Origin: Lumbricus rubellus
Lineage: Eukaryota > Annelida > Clitellata > Crassiclitellata > Lumbricidae
NCBI GenBank assembly: GCA_945859605.1
Contig: OX243817.1
Location: forward strand, 33,096,790-33,160,789
Length of the DNA stretch: 64,000 nucleotides
Direction: 5' to 3'
Part shown: positions 1 through 19,768 of the stretch, one piece after another
Layout: the number at the start of each line of letters is the position of its first letter
Position numbering within the stretch: position 1 is the stretch's first letter
Notes under the pieces: model-generated
What the model was told of the DNA's origin: nothing
The model's database searches: none
What the model saw: the letters and a program-made list of their open reading frames with translations, nothing else
Translations under genes and position numbers: made by a program

Positions 1-282
1 ATTGGCCGCCTGAGGCTAAGAAATTCTTATAAATCATCGTATCATCTCGTGTTTGGTGTCGTTTCTATATATTTCTGACACGAATAACATGAATCCAAGA
101 TCAAAATCAACAATTTGCATGGGTGTCTTTGACGCAGGACGCCACTTTTAAGAAGCCGCCATTTTGAATTCTAAAGACAATTCCGGCCCAATGGTTACGA
201 TGCATAACAATCAAAACTGTGATAAACCATGCAGATTTATGAGGGAATATGCCACAAGAAAATTGGAAAACATGCAATGGAA

Positions 283-10055
<9,773 letters not shown>

Positions 10056-11326
10056 AACCAACGGCAGACAACAAAAAATCTGCAAGGACAAAGTGATATC
10101 AAAAGTTCGAATAATCATAGCGTTGTGAAAAGGGAACCGCGTTGGATAAGCCAAACTATTTCTACGGTGTCCATAGATCCTCGGATCGTGATTCAAAATG
10201 TTACAACTGTCTTAATCGTTAACTGCTGCGGTAGGCCTATTCTTAAATCTGTGATGCTATTCGAAACACGGTTATGTTGCCACTCGCTACGATTACTTCC
10301 TGACTGAATAATTTTATATGTTTTATTTTTATTATTCGTCCATCTAATTAGGCTATGCGTCACAGAGCTTAGATTTTTTTATATTGATATTCATGCAATC
10401 GAAATCCTCAGCATTTAAACTCGCGCACTTGCGCATTCAACGCTTCGCTTCTGTTTCCGAATGACAATAACAATAATTATTATTAAGCACTCATTGAAAG
10501 TAGACATGATGCAAATAAAGTAGTGTTAGTACGTAGTTTTTTTAAAACTCACATTGCATATTCCATTATAATATCAACGAGATGATTCAATAATGCTACA
10601 TGTCATGTCATGTCAGTCACCGACGTCGCTGCGCGACGGTTGGTCACGTGCATGGATTAGAGCTCTCCACTGCCTCCTATCGCGTGCAGCGGCGAGAAGA
10701 TTGGATCCGGAAAGACGGGACCAAGCAAGAATGTTGTCAATCCAGCTAATACGCGGTCTACCCTTGCGTCGATAATGCTGCAATTGGCAAATCGTGATCT
10801 CTAAACTTATAATATATATAAACGCCACTCGACAGCCATGCGCTGCAGGCATTGCACTGCATGGGCACCAGCTTATTGACGAGCGCTACGTCGAGTCTTG
10901 TGGGTTGTCCAAAGGGGGCGTAGGTTCCAGAATAAGCCATCATATAATAATATGCCTGATATAAAATTATTGTTTTCCTTGCATTTTATTTCATTGGTGA
11001 ACATTTGCTAATTAATTTTGCACCGAAGCCGATTTCTTGCTGTTCTCTCTCTCGATCAACTATAGGCCTATGTAAATCTAAAATATTGAAAATGAAGCTG
11101 GGTCCTTGAAATTCGAAGCTCAACCGAAACGAAGCTGCGACAGTTCAAGAGTGTGTGCTATTTCAAGACTATTAACTTAGGCAAGAACGTTTTCTAATGT
11201 AGGCTAGGCTACAACTTGCATAGACCTATAATATTATTATTTATATCACCGGTTGACTTTAATGCGCTTGCAGTTAGCTGCCTATGCGTCAGGCGGGCCA
11301 TTATGTTATTCTACTTTGAGCCATAA
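10056..11326. other. Intergenic region between convergent genes
   Basis: This holds the 3' side of the membrane glycoprotein gene, with a candidate polyadenylation signal AATAAA at 10514-10519, the LINE remnant at 10595-10790, and otherwise AT-rich sequence with no supported gene. Confidence 0.5.
10595..10790 (-). pseudogene. Non-LTR retrotransposon reverse-transcriptase C-terminal remnant
   Basis: On the minus strand the translation contains RRKGRPRISWIDNILAW followed by AARDRRQWRALIHA. This resembles the C-terminal end of endonuclease/reverse-transcriptase polyproteins from animal LINEs. A short CATGT repeat at 10598-10616 fits a simple-repeat 3' tail. There is no longer open frame, so it is a 5'-truncated copy between two convergent genes. 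Confidence 0.75.
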
Positions 11327-14300
11327 TTATAGTTCTGCAAATCTATATGATTTACTTGTTCTGAAAGTTGCTTCTCGCAAGGGTTGAATTTGAGTTTCGA
11401 GGTCATTGTTTAACGTCGCTACAAACCGACTACGATCTAGGAATGCATTTGGCGAATGAGATCTTGATCGATGATTATGAGATCCGCTGGTATCATCTCT
11501 AAACCGCGGTCGAATCTCCCACTTGGATCTGTCATTTGGATGAACTGTCTGAGATGGGTTTGAAGGCGTACTTTGTTGCTCTGACCTGTGTGATGCTTGG
11601 GTAGATCTTGAAGTGGATTGATCGAAGTTGGTAGCTGCAGAGAAGTCGGTTTTCGTGTTTTGCTGACTTCTGCTGTAGGACTGTGGATGAGAATTATAGG
11701 GTTTGGTCTGAAAAGCGTGTGCTTCAAGCGAATTGCTGTAAGCAAGGCAGCACGTTTCAGGTGCTGCATGAGGATGCGATGTTGTGGATAAAGTAGAGAT
11801 GCGTAGTTGATCAGTAGAGTTCAGTGACCGTGGAGTTGATGAACATCGTTTATGGAGATCATTCTGAATACTTGACTTTGAAACTCTTACTTGTAATTGC
11901 CCATGCATGCTGTCAGTTGGTATCGTAGAACTTATTGTCTTCTGCTTTACTTGTTCTCTAGTTTCCGTTCTTTTTATATGCGGCGAATTTAACCATGCTT
12001 TACTTTGAGACGGTGTATTGTTACTAACGCATGCGAAATTTCTTTTATGCAATTCATGGTCTTCATTAGTTCCTATGGCTCTATTATCTTCCTGTATTAA
12101 TTCGAAATTCGTATGCGACCCCATGTTTCCAGATTCCCTGCGAGCGCTTAATTCAAGAGTTTCATTCTTCCAAGCGACATTCTTCTGTGAAAATCGTCTT
12201 TGAAATCCGTTAGAAACAGGACCTGATGGCGAATGTTCCTGGAAATTCTTCAGTAACTCCTGAAATTTTGGAGATCGTTCCAAACGTTCGTCTTGAACCG
12301 ATTTAAAAGAACGGCTGTTACTGTCAATAGTTCTAAAAGCATCATAAGTAGATTTTTCGGCAGTTGCAAATTTATTTTGAGATTCTGGAAACAGTTCTTG
12401 CGAGACGCGTTCTTTCTTCAATCTGTTGTAGCCGCTCTCGTTTGATATTCGTTGAGAAAAAGATGAATTCGAAATCTGTGCAGAACTCAAATCGATTTTT
12501 CTTTCTGGTGTTCTATCCTAAAACGTACAAACGGCCAGCATTTATTTATCACGTAAGAATCGGGGGGTAATCTGAATCGCAGTTATGGCAAATGTAGTGC
12601 CATCAGTGCATGCCACATGTGACCACTTTTTACAAGCTATGCTTTTGTTTGTATTCGCACTTGTTATAGCGCCCCTTCAAGCTCTTTGCTCAGAGGCGCT
12701 CCCGACTACACTGCATCGGAGTTTCACGCCGAATCGCTGAGCAATTGAGAGTGAAGGACTTGCCTAAGGTCCTTACGCGGCGACTTGAGGTGGATTCGAA
12801 ACTTTAACTCTACGGCTGCAATGCAACGAACATACCCACTACTTCACCGCGCCCCACAATCCATTCTTCTTTCCTGAAAGCACATAATGGCTCACAACCA
12901 ATGAGACAAAAGCACAAAAGCAGTCGTCTTCCGAAGTGGATGAACTGGATGCTTTTCGGTTTTTTAAAGAGTCTTCTTCTTTGCCACTTTCTGTATCTTG
13001 GGACTCTTGACAAAAGTAGACGTCAGCAAAGGGTAGGCCTATGGACTGCTGCTGCCATCAGTGCCAGATTAACTATGGCGCAACTGGCGCACTTGCGCCA
13101 GGCCTACTTTCGGGAGGTAAAAGTTTTTAAAAACATTGAGAAATCCGATTATCCGATCGAATTTGTTTATATAAGTTCAGTCCGGCTTATTTAAGATGTT
13201 TAATTTCTAAAACAAGTATTGCATTTAAAATTTGTTGGCATTATAAAAACATGCCTTCTACAGTACTACTACTATAATGATGACGTACTAATTAATTGTG
13301 TACTGTAATGATGACGTATGTAATAAATTTATGCGCGGATCGACCCCGTCAGCAAATAAAATATAGGCCTAGATATGCGTACGGTACAGACGACACAGTG
13401 TATGTTCCACGTAATATTATTATCTACTATTTAGTGTTTATGTAGCTGCTTGTTTCTTTTTTAATTTTAATTTTTAAACAAATAAAATAAGTAGGCCTAA
13501 AGAAAATGAAGAAATTTGAGTCCGGTTGGCAGAAACGTCAAAGAAAACGCGAACTTGAAGAGGTAGACCTAGACAAACAGCAACGTGGTAGTATTGATAA
13601 ATTTCTGGCAGTAAAAACACGAGAAGTGCCGCAATTTATAGATGGTGTCGACTCAGCGTCAGAAGCTGGATGCAGTTCAGACTTAGGCCGCTCAGCAGTA
13701 TCAGCACTAATTCTAACAACAGACATCCTTGATTTCAGCAATGATATCATTGATATGCCTAAATCTGAAACTACCATAGATCTACCATTAAAACAAGAGA
13801 ATCAATCTGTTGGAAACGTGCCACAAGAAGATGCTGAGCACTCTGTGGACTAAAAATGAAGATTTGGTCAGTTATTGGCTGCAGATGGGACCTGAACCAT
13901 GTCGTAATCAAGATGGCAGGTGGGCCTACTCTAAATCCATAAAACAACATGGAAATAAAGTAAAATGCTGAATATAATGTACCGCTATAAACTGAAAGAC
14001 GGCTTTCCAAATGTTTGTATTGCACTACGTAGTCCTATTTACTTAACTTTGCCTGTAAGTAACTGCAGTGGAGAAAGACCATTCAGTCATTTAAAACGCA
14101 TAAAATCATCTTTGAGGTCAACAATGGGTCAGGACAGATTGGCAAATTTAACTCTTTTGAACATTGAGTCGGAAATCTTGACAGATCTTGACTTTCAAGA
14201 TTATCATTGATTCTGTCTCTATTTTAAACTCGACGAACATTTTTGAACAGTTGAACTGTAACAAGTAAAATTTAAAAATCTCCTATATGATCCTATCACA

Positions 14301-16380
14301 GCTTCATTTTGTGTTCATAAATTATTAAAGTATGTTTTTCTATATATAGTTAATTTCCCCCCTCCCAATTTTTGATAATTTTATTGGATAGAGGGCCTAC
14401 TTTAGTTTTGTTGCATTGTTTGCGCCAGGCCTCTAAAAAGTTAATCCGGCACTGGCTGCCATGGGTCTCAGATACAGTAGCCTAATATTTTTTTCTCTGC
14501 AAACGCACTGTGCTTTGCAGGTACAAGTTAACATCAAACTTAATTACTAACAACAGACAGTTTGCAATACGCCTATACACGGCGATAATTAGGCCTAAAG
14601 CAGCCTACAAAGCATGCCCGCCGAACCTGCCCAACGGGGGGCTCGAACTCGTTACCTCTCGCTCTTTGCGCTAGCGTGTTAGGCTATCTATTGCGCTACC
14701 GGGGCCCCCAGTACGGAGGAAGAGACGGAAAGCCGAGACAGAGAAAGATGCGAAGAAGACGACGAGCATAAAATGGTCAGTTTAATGGTGAACAGCTGGA
14801 GATGTTGATATAGTTAGAAAACTTACCGAAGGGACTTCGCACGGCTTGGTTTTCATCGCAACGTCATTCTCGACTGATTCCAAACAATAATTTTCCCTCG
14901 TGAGATTCTCTTCCCTTCTGCGAATATCATCCAACTGTATCCGAATGCTTCTCATCAGAGAATCGCGATAGTCGTTCAGCTTCATCAGTCGCTCCTGGTA
15001 TCGCTGTTCGGATTCAGCCAGACCATGGACGCGACCAGAGAGATCTCGGTCAAGGATTCGAAGTCTGGCTTCTCGTTTGTTCATATCTTTCCACTGGTCG
15101 TCTAATAAACGCACTTTGACAGAGACAGCATGGCGTATGTGGTCAAGGAGTTGACCACAGCTGGACATGATCTCAGTCTCCCAGCTTTTAGATCCTCCTC
15201 GTCCTCCATCTAAATCAATTAAGAAGCCAAACTGCAAATGCAAAATATTCTTTTGTTCTTTAGATCTAACAGGTTTCGTAATGCAACTTTTCCATCTTAT
15301 GAGCTAGGCCTATATAATTTTGGTCGTCTATATCTCGGTGACTAAGGTACCCAGAAATGTCACATGGACACTGAGACACTTATCCTCGCGCTACCAAACT
15401 GTAGAAATTTTGGAGAGAAAATTTCAGATGCTAGAATTAAATCGTAGGTAGCCTAGTTGACTTGAGCATAATATCTCTGAAAATTCATATTAATCGATGC
15501 ACACTACAGCTAGGCAAATCAGCTGCGCGATCGACATTGTCAACGATAAACTTTGTGTCAGAAAACACAATATTTCAGGCCATTAGGCTATATAACAATA
15601 TTATTTAGGCTATAGTGAAAAATAGATAAGCTGACAGAATGATGACGATACACTGGATGGAAAGCAACAAAGGACTTACCGATTAGATCCATTGAATCCG
15701 TAAGAAGCATTTGTTTATCAGAGACAAGCGGATCTGAAGCAATTGTCTGTTTAAAAATCAACACAAAGGATTCAGTTTACAAAGGAACTGAATCCTGCAA
15801 CTGTTTCATGCCTGTCATTCTAAGCGTAACCTTTAGTAGGACTATGTCCAAACTATTTCAAACCTACGTTGACAACTAACCGGTCATGAACCTTAAGTAG
15901 ACCCTATTAAATTTTAGATATTTAGGTAGGCCTACATGGAATTCTGAGTTAAAACATCGTGTCACCTTTCGCGAAAAGCAATCATTGCCGTCTACGGGAA
16001 ATCTGGAACACATTACACATTAGGTTACGATGACATTATTATAGGCCTAAAGGCCTTTATGAGTCCCAGTAGGCCTATGCCCGATGATTGAGAGTCCTGG
16101 AATGCTGGAATTAGAATGAAGAGAGAAAGGCCACGAAAGAACTGTTAGAATTAAAGGCGAATTGAGAAACATGTACCTGGTATACCTGGATGGATGCTTG
16201 TGTAATGGAAGAGGCTTAAGAACCGACGATGGACAGGAAGGAGTGGATGATTGTATGTAGGCCTATGCCTATGCAATTGCAAAACTGATCAGACAAATGA
16301 GCTCATTTACCATCATCAGCTCATCTGTCATCAGCGCTAGAATCATCTTCATAGTCATCATCGTCGTCTATGTCATCTAC

Positions 16381-16443
<63 letters not shown>

Positions 16444-17338
16444 CACGTCAGATTCTCTCACCATTGATGGGGCGAATGGCAACATGTGAAGACCGCAATT
16501 TCTGCAGTACCAACCACCTGCTGAGATGGCGTCACCATTGCTTTCATCTGCTCCTCCTTTCGTTGCTGGTGGCAACGCACGAAGAGGAGAGTGCAGCGCA
16601 TCTACCGACTCCTCACCAAACTTCTCGAGGAGAATGATCAATGGAGAAGCACAGGATGGACACCACTGCAACATGAACCACGACAACTCACATCATCACA
16701 TGATGGAAATGCAAAATGCAACAATTGCAAGTAATAACTGTATTATTGTCGTGGGGCGCGGTGGTGTAGTGGTGGCGTCGTTGCCTTGGAGCCGGAAGGT
16801 CCGAGGTTCGAATCCACCTCGACGCGTAGGGACCTTTGGCAAGTCCATCACTCACAATTGCTCAGCGCTTCGGCGTGAAACTCCGATGCAGTGTCCGCTC
16901 TGCATCGGGAGCGCCTCTGAGTAGAGAGAGCTTGAAGGGGCGCTATAACAAGTGCACATACAAATATTGTAATCGCAACCATGGGCGGAGTTTGGTTTCC
17001 GTTCTTGGAGGGGCTAAAGCCTTCTTAGGGGGCTAAGCCCGGAAAAGATATAATTTCCATGGTAAAAAAAGCTGAATCTGGACCTTCTTCGGGGGGAGGC
17101 TTAGCTCCCCCTAGCCTCTGATAAACTCCGCCCATGATCGCAACAGAGCATTTATATAGCGCCGTTTAGAAATCAATAGGTCTAATTTTAAGAGACATAT
17201 GTATAATAAGCCTAAACTAACCTTTATGCTGTTCGACACAGATGATTCCGTTAGAGTCGAACTGCAGTGGAGACGATTCGACAGAAAAATGGATAACAGC
17301 AACGGTTCATGTTTTGTCGACATCACGTAAACATCCAA
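11327..17338 (-). CDS. Unrecognised zinc-ribbon-like, coiled-coil, Ser-rich protein (5 exons)
   Basis: Exons in transcript order are 17338-17222, 16677-16462, 15746-15680, 15209-14827 and 12517-11327 (TAA). All junctions have GT-AG and matching phase, giving 657 residues. Residues 41-44 (WCPSC) and 97-100 (WYCRNCG) are two CxxC knuckles that could bind one zinc. Residues about 134-261 are charged, with heptad-like Leu and Arg/Glu, and look like a coiled coil. The last exon encodes 396 residues that are Ser/Thr/Gln/Asn-rich, basic and probably disordered. The start ATG at 17338 is the first in the exon; an upstream exon cannot be excluded. I do not recognise the family. The layout recalls centrosomal or meiotic scaffold proteins, but that is only an impression. 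The hAT copy 13059-14454, a SINE (12655-12856) and a tRNA-like repeat (14627-14708) sit in the last intron. Confidence 0.75.
12655..12856 (-). mobile_element. tRNA-derived SINE
   Basis: The reverse complement matches the copy at 16751-16968. It has a head beginning GTGGGGCGCGGTG, a B-box-like GTTTCGAATCCACC, the core TTACGCGGCG/GAGCAATTG...GGCGTGAAACTCC, and a tail GAGCGCCTCTGAGC...GGGGCGCTATAACAAGTG. Confidence 0.85.
13059..14454 (+). mobile_element. Internally deleted hAT transposon (ZMYM1-like), 1396 bp
   Basis: The ends are CAGTGCCAGATTAAC and GTTAATCCGGCACTG, flanked by exact 8-bp duplications GCTGCCAT at 13051-13058 and 14455-14462. The interior carries the first and last parts of a transposase. 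An intact hAT transposase would need over 1.5 kb more, so the middle was lost. It lies in the last intron of the 11327-17338 gene, in the opposite orientation. Confidence 0.95.
13506..14210 (+). pseudogene. hAT/ZMYM1-like transposase remnant (N-term and hATC ends)
   Basis: 13506-13853 encodes an N-terminal segment starting MKKFESGWQKRQRKRELEE. Another frame across 13850-13950 reads WTKNEDLVSYWLQMGPEPC and then YSKSIKQHG, as in the start of the TTF-type zinc-finger domain of ZMYM1-like transposases. 13965-14210 encodes the hAT C-terminal dimerisation segment (CSGERPFSHLKRIKSSLRST ... LANLTLLNIES). The RNase H-like catalytic core is missing and a frameshift separates the parts, so it is not functional. 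Confidence 0.88.
14627..14708 (-). repeat. tRNA-like sequence (SINE head or tRNA pseudogene)
   Basis: The minus strand reads GGGGCCCCGGTAGCGCAATA as an A-box-like start and has GAGTTCGAGCCCC as a B-box. The acceptor stem does not close properly, so it is not a credible functional tRNA. No SINE tail of the type seen elsewhere follows it. Confidence 0.55.
16381..16442. repeat. (ATC)n microsatellite
   Basis: About 20 ATC units abut the donor side of exon 2 of the minus-strand zinc-ribbon gene (exon ends at 16462). Confidence 0.95.
16751..16968 (+). mobile_element. tRNA-derived SINE, best full-length copy
   Basis: The head reads GTGGGGCGCGGTGGTGTAGT (A-box region) and then GAGGTTCGAATCC (B-box). 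The body has GCGCTTCGGCGTGAAACTCC. The tail is GGAGCGCCTCTGAGTAGAG then GGGGCGCTATAACAAGTG. The same head, body and tail order recurs at 12655-12856 (minus), 28262-28442 (plus), 60345-60694 (minus) and 61921-62955 (minus, interrupted). It would be transcribed by Pol III and mobilised by a LINE sharing the tail. Confidence 0.9.
16980..17136. mobile_element. hAT-type MITE, 157 bp, CATGGGCGGAGTTT ends
   Basis: Inverted ends CATGGGCGGAGTTT and AAACTCCGCCCATG are flanked by exact 8-bp repeats ATCGCAAC (16972-16979 and 17137-17144). The interior is a GGGGGCTAAGCCC-rich stem. It is inserted just behind the SINE at 16751-16968. Confidence 0.93.
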
Positions 17339-17970
17339 TTATTATTATTAGGTCTACTATCGTGTTAACGTCGAGTTGGTTCATCTCTGAATCTCGACAT
17401 AGTAGCATATAAAATTATATTCCTGCAAGTATTCTGTTTCACGTTTCTTCTGTGTTATTCATTAACTCCCCAATAAATCATAATTATGCTTATAATTGTT
17501 GTCTAATCCATCACGTTTTTGTAAGCTTTAAGTTATTTATCAACAGTATCGTCAACATCGTGTAATTTCTCTGGTGTTTAAGGAACCGTTTGGAACCACC
17601 GTAACAGTAATTAAGAGACTTGATAGCTGTAGACCTAATGCTTGTCAGTTTTCGCCTTCATTGTCCAACCCACACGCTTCATTTAGGACACTGCAGCGTG
17701 CGACAGGCCAGCTGCGCTTTTGTCTGCCTGCAGTGAGCCTATAGGCAGGCTTATTACTCTCATGATTCTAATGTTCAGTCATGGTGTCTCTTTCGCGCGA
17801 AATGACACAGCTCAGTTTAGTCATCTACAGGCCTACACAAGATCTATTCACACACACCCTGGGCCTAGAGGTCTACGTGTAAAGAAAGCAGAGTTAAATA
17901 GAGCATGAAGCTCTTTGATGTGACTGTCCAATTGCTAACATTGATGTCGACCAGGTTATGATTACACGTG

Positions 17971-17990
17971 CACACACACACACACACCAA

Positions 17991-18030
<40 letters not shown>
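17971..18030. repeat. (CA)n microsatellite
   Basis: A nearly pure CA repeat. The His/Thr open frames across it are repeat artefacts. Confidence 0.95.
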
Positions 18031-18031
<1 letters not shown>

Positions 18032-18319
18032 CATCCCACCCTTCCTTCCTTGCACCTCACTTAGTAAAAACTTCAAAACATCTAAGACGTCACAGTTCAA
18101 GCGAGAAAACACACTTTCAGACAAAACGCAACCTCTCTGTCTCCAGTGAGCTTAGGCCACTTTCTTAATGTAGGCCATAGGCTACATTTTGTCATTAGGC
18201 CTATTTCCTACATTTTATGTAAGAAGCTTCATTGATACCCGGCTACTAAAATTTGGACGCAGCCAGTTAGGTCTAGGCCTATAGGCCTATCCAAATGCCT
18301 GATTATAGCATATTGATGA

Positions 18320-18595
18320 CAGAGGCTGCGCCAGAGGTTAGAGGGCTAAGCCCTCCCCAAAGGTGATCAGGTTTTTTGGACAGGGAAAATGAAATATTTT
18401 TATGAAATTTCGATAAAAATAATGACTAAAAAAGTTCGTCAGTTTTTTTGACTGGGAAAATAAAATATTTTCATGAGATTTCGACCAAATGACAAAAAAG
18501 TCGTGACAAAAAAGGTCGTCAGATTTTTGGACTGGGAAAATTACTGAAATTTTCCTTCAGCCCCCTCCCCAACTGAAAGCCTGGCGCCGCCACTG
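18320..18595. mobile_element. Degenerate hAT-like MITE, 276 bp
   Basis: The left end CAGAGGCTGCGCCAG pairs imperfectly with the right end CTGGCGCCGCCACTG. The flanks ATTGATGA and AGTGATGA agree at 6 of 8 bases. The interior has two copies of AAAAAAGTTCGTC/AAAAAAGGTCGTC with TTTTTGGACTGGGAAAAT, which is the module shared with other hAT MITEs here. Confidence 0.7.
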
Positions 18596-19543
18596 AGTGA
18601 TGAAGGACCCTTAGGCTGGTGTCGTGTAGCCCATGCTTAAATCCAGTTCTGCCTAAAAGCTAACAAATTAAACAATAATATTATTTTATAAATTATAAAC
18701 AGGAACGTAACTATGCCTACGTGTCTGGACTGACAATAGACTTTTACTTAGCCTAAGTCACTTCAAACGAAAAGTCCCAGGTAGGCAGTAGGCCTATAGG
18801 CATAGGCTAGCTGGGCCTATTAATAGGTGTAGGCTACGCCACTGCTTCTAATTATTATTATAGGCCTATAGTTGACTAATTTCCATGCAACTAAATTTTA
18901 TGAACTCACGGCAACTATAGGCCTAGGCCTATTCGTAATCGTAAACTCGTAATTCCTACAACGCCCCAAACCGCGAACCCACCACGGAAACCAGCTGATC
19001 GCAGGCGCTTAAGCCTAATCAAGACAGAAGTCAAGATCATGTGAGTCAGGCAGTTAGTCAGACTCAGACGGTTAAAAGCTTAATAATTATGGGTTGATGA
19101 TGCTTAGAGTTGAAACGGAGTGGGAGCCCGAGGTAGCCCTAGGGACGTTAATTTTTATAAGGACAAAATATTGTGATCCAATTGTAAGTCCATGATCAGG
19201 CTGTAAGACTAAATAGGTCTAGTTTATAGTTGAAATGTGCATTCTAAGGACTCGATTGTTTAACTTAACTAGATTTGTTTGAACTTTTATCTCGTGACTT
19301 TTAAATGCCTTATAATTAGGCCTAGGCCTAACCTACATTCACATTTTCAAGACGCGTAGGCCTACAAGACGCGTATAAAAATGTAACAGAGACGTTCCAC
19401 GAGACCTTGAAAATGACGAACCAAAATGTGTGAAAACTCGCTCGCAAACACTTAGTAGATAATAGGCCTAGTCACCTAGTGTTACAGTAGGCCTAGATTG
19501 TTGCTCACTTTAGGTTTACTGTAACAGCACACGTAACAGCACG

Positions 19544-19633
19544 CATGACCTAGATACATATAGAATTGGGTCAAGATTAATCAACCAACAGGTTGATTAA
19601 ACTTGACCCAATTCCATATGTATCTAGGTCATG
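19544..19633. repeat. 90-bp near-perfect foldback upstream of PAR-6
   Basis: Two 43-bp arms (19544-19586 and 19591-19633) are reverse complements with two mismatches, separated by AACA. The arms start CATGACCTAGATACATAT. The right end overlaps a CRE-like TGACGTCA. It lies 136 bp before the PAR-6 start codon. It could be a small foldback transposon or an RNA hairpin in the leader; I saw no clear flanking duplication. Confidence 0.9.
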
Positions 19634-19768
19634 ACGTCACATCCTGCACGATGTTTGATTCTCGGCGTGGTGGACCAGCCTACCTTTCGTGCGAAGTTGT
19701 GTGCTTGCTAAACGACTGCAAGAAAGATTATAGCATCTACTTCTTTAACCGATTATTGGATCAAATCA

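Larger units (their letters stand above)
17339..19768. other. Intergenic region between divergent genes
   Basis: Upstream DNA shared by the minus-strand zinc-ribbon gene and PAR-6. It holds a (CA)n tract (17971-18030), a degenerate hAT-like element (18320-18595), many AGGCCTA motifs, a 90-bp foldback (19544-19633) and a CRE-like TGACGTCA at 19631-19638. No gene is supported. Confidence 0.5.

Noticed and set aside
14627..14708. Functional tRNA gene
   Set aside because: A- and B-box-like motifs are present but the acceptor stem does not pair; a SINE head or pseudogene is more likely. The same holds for the B-boxes in the other SINEs.
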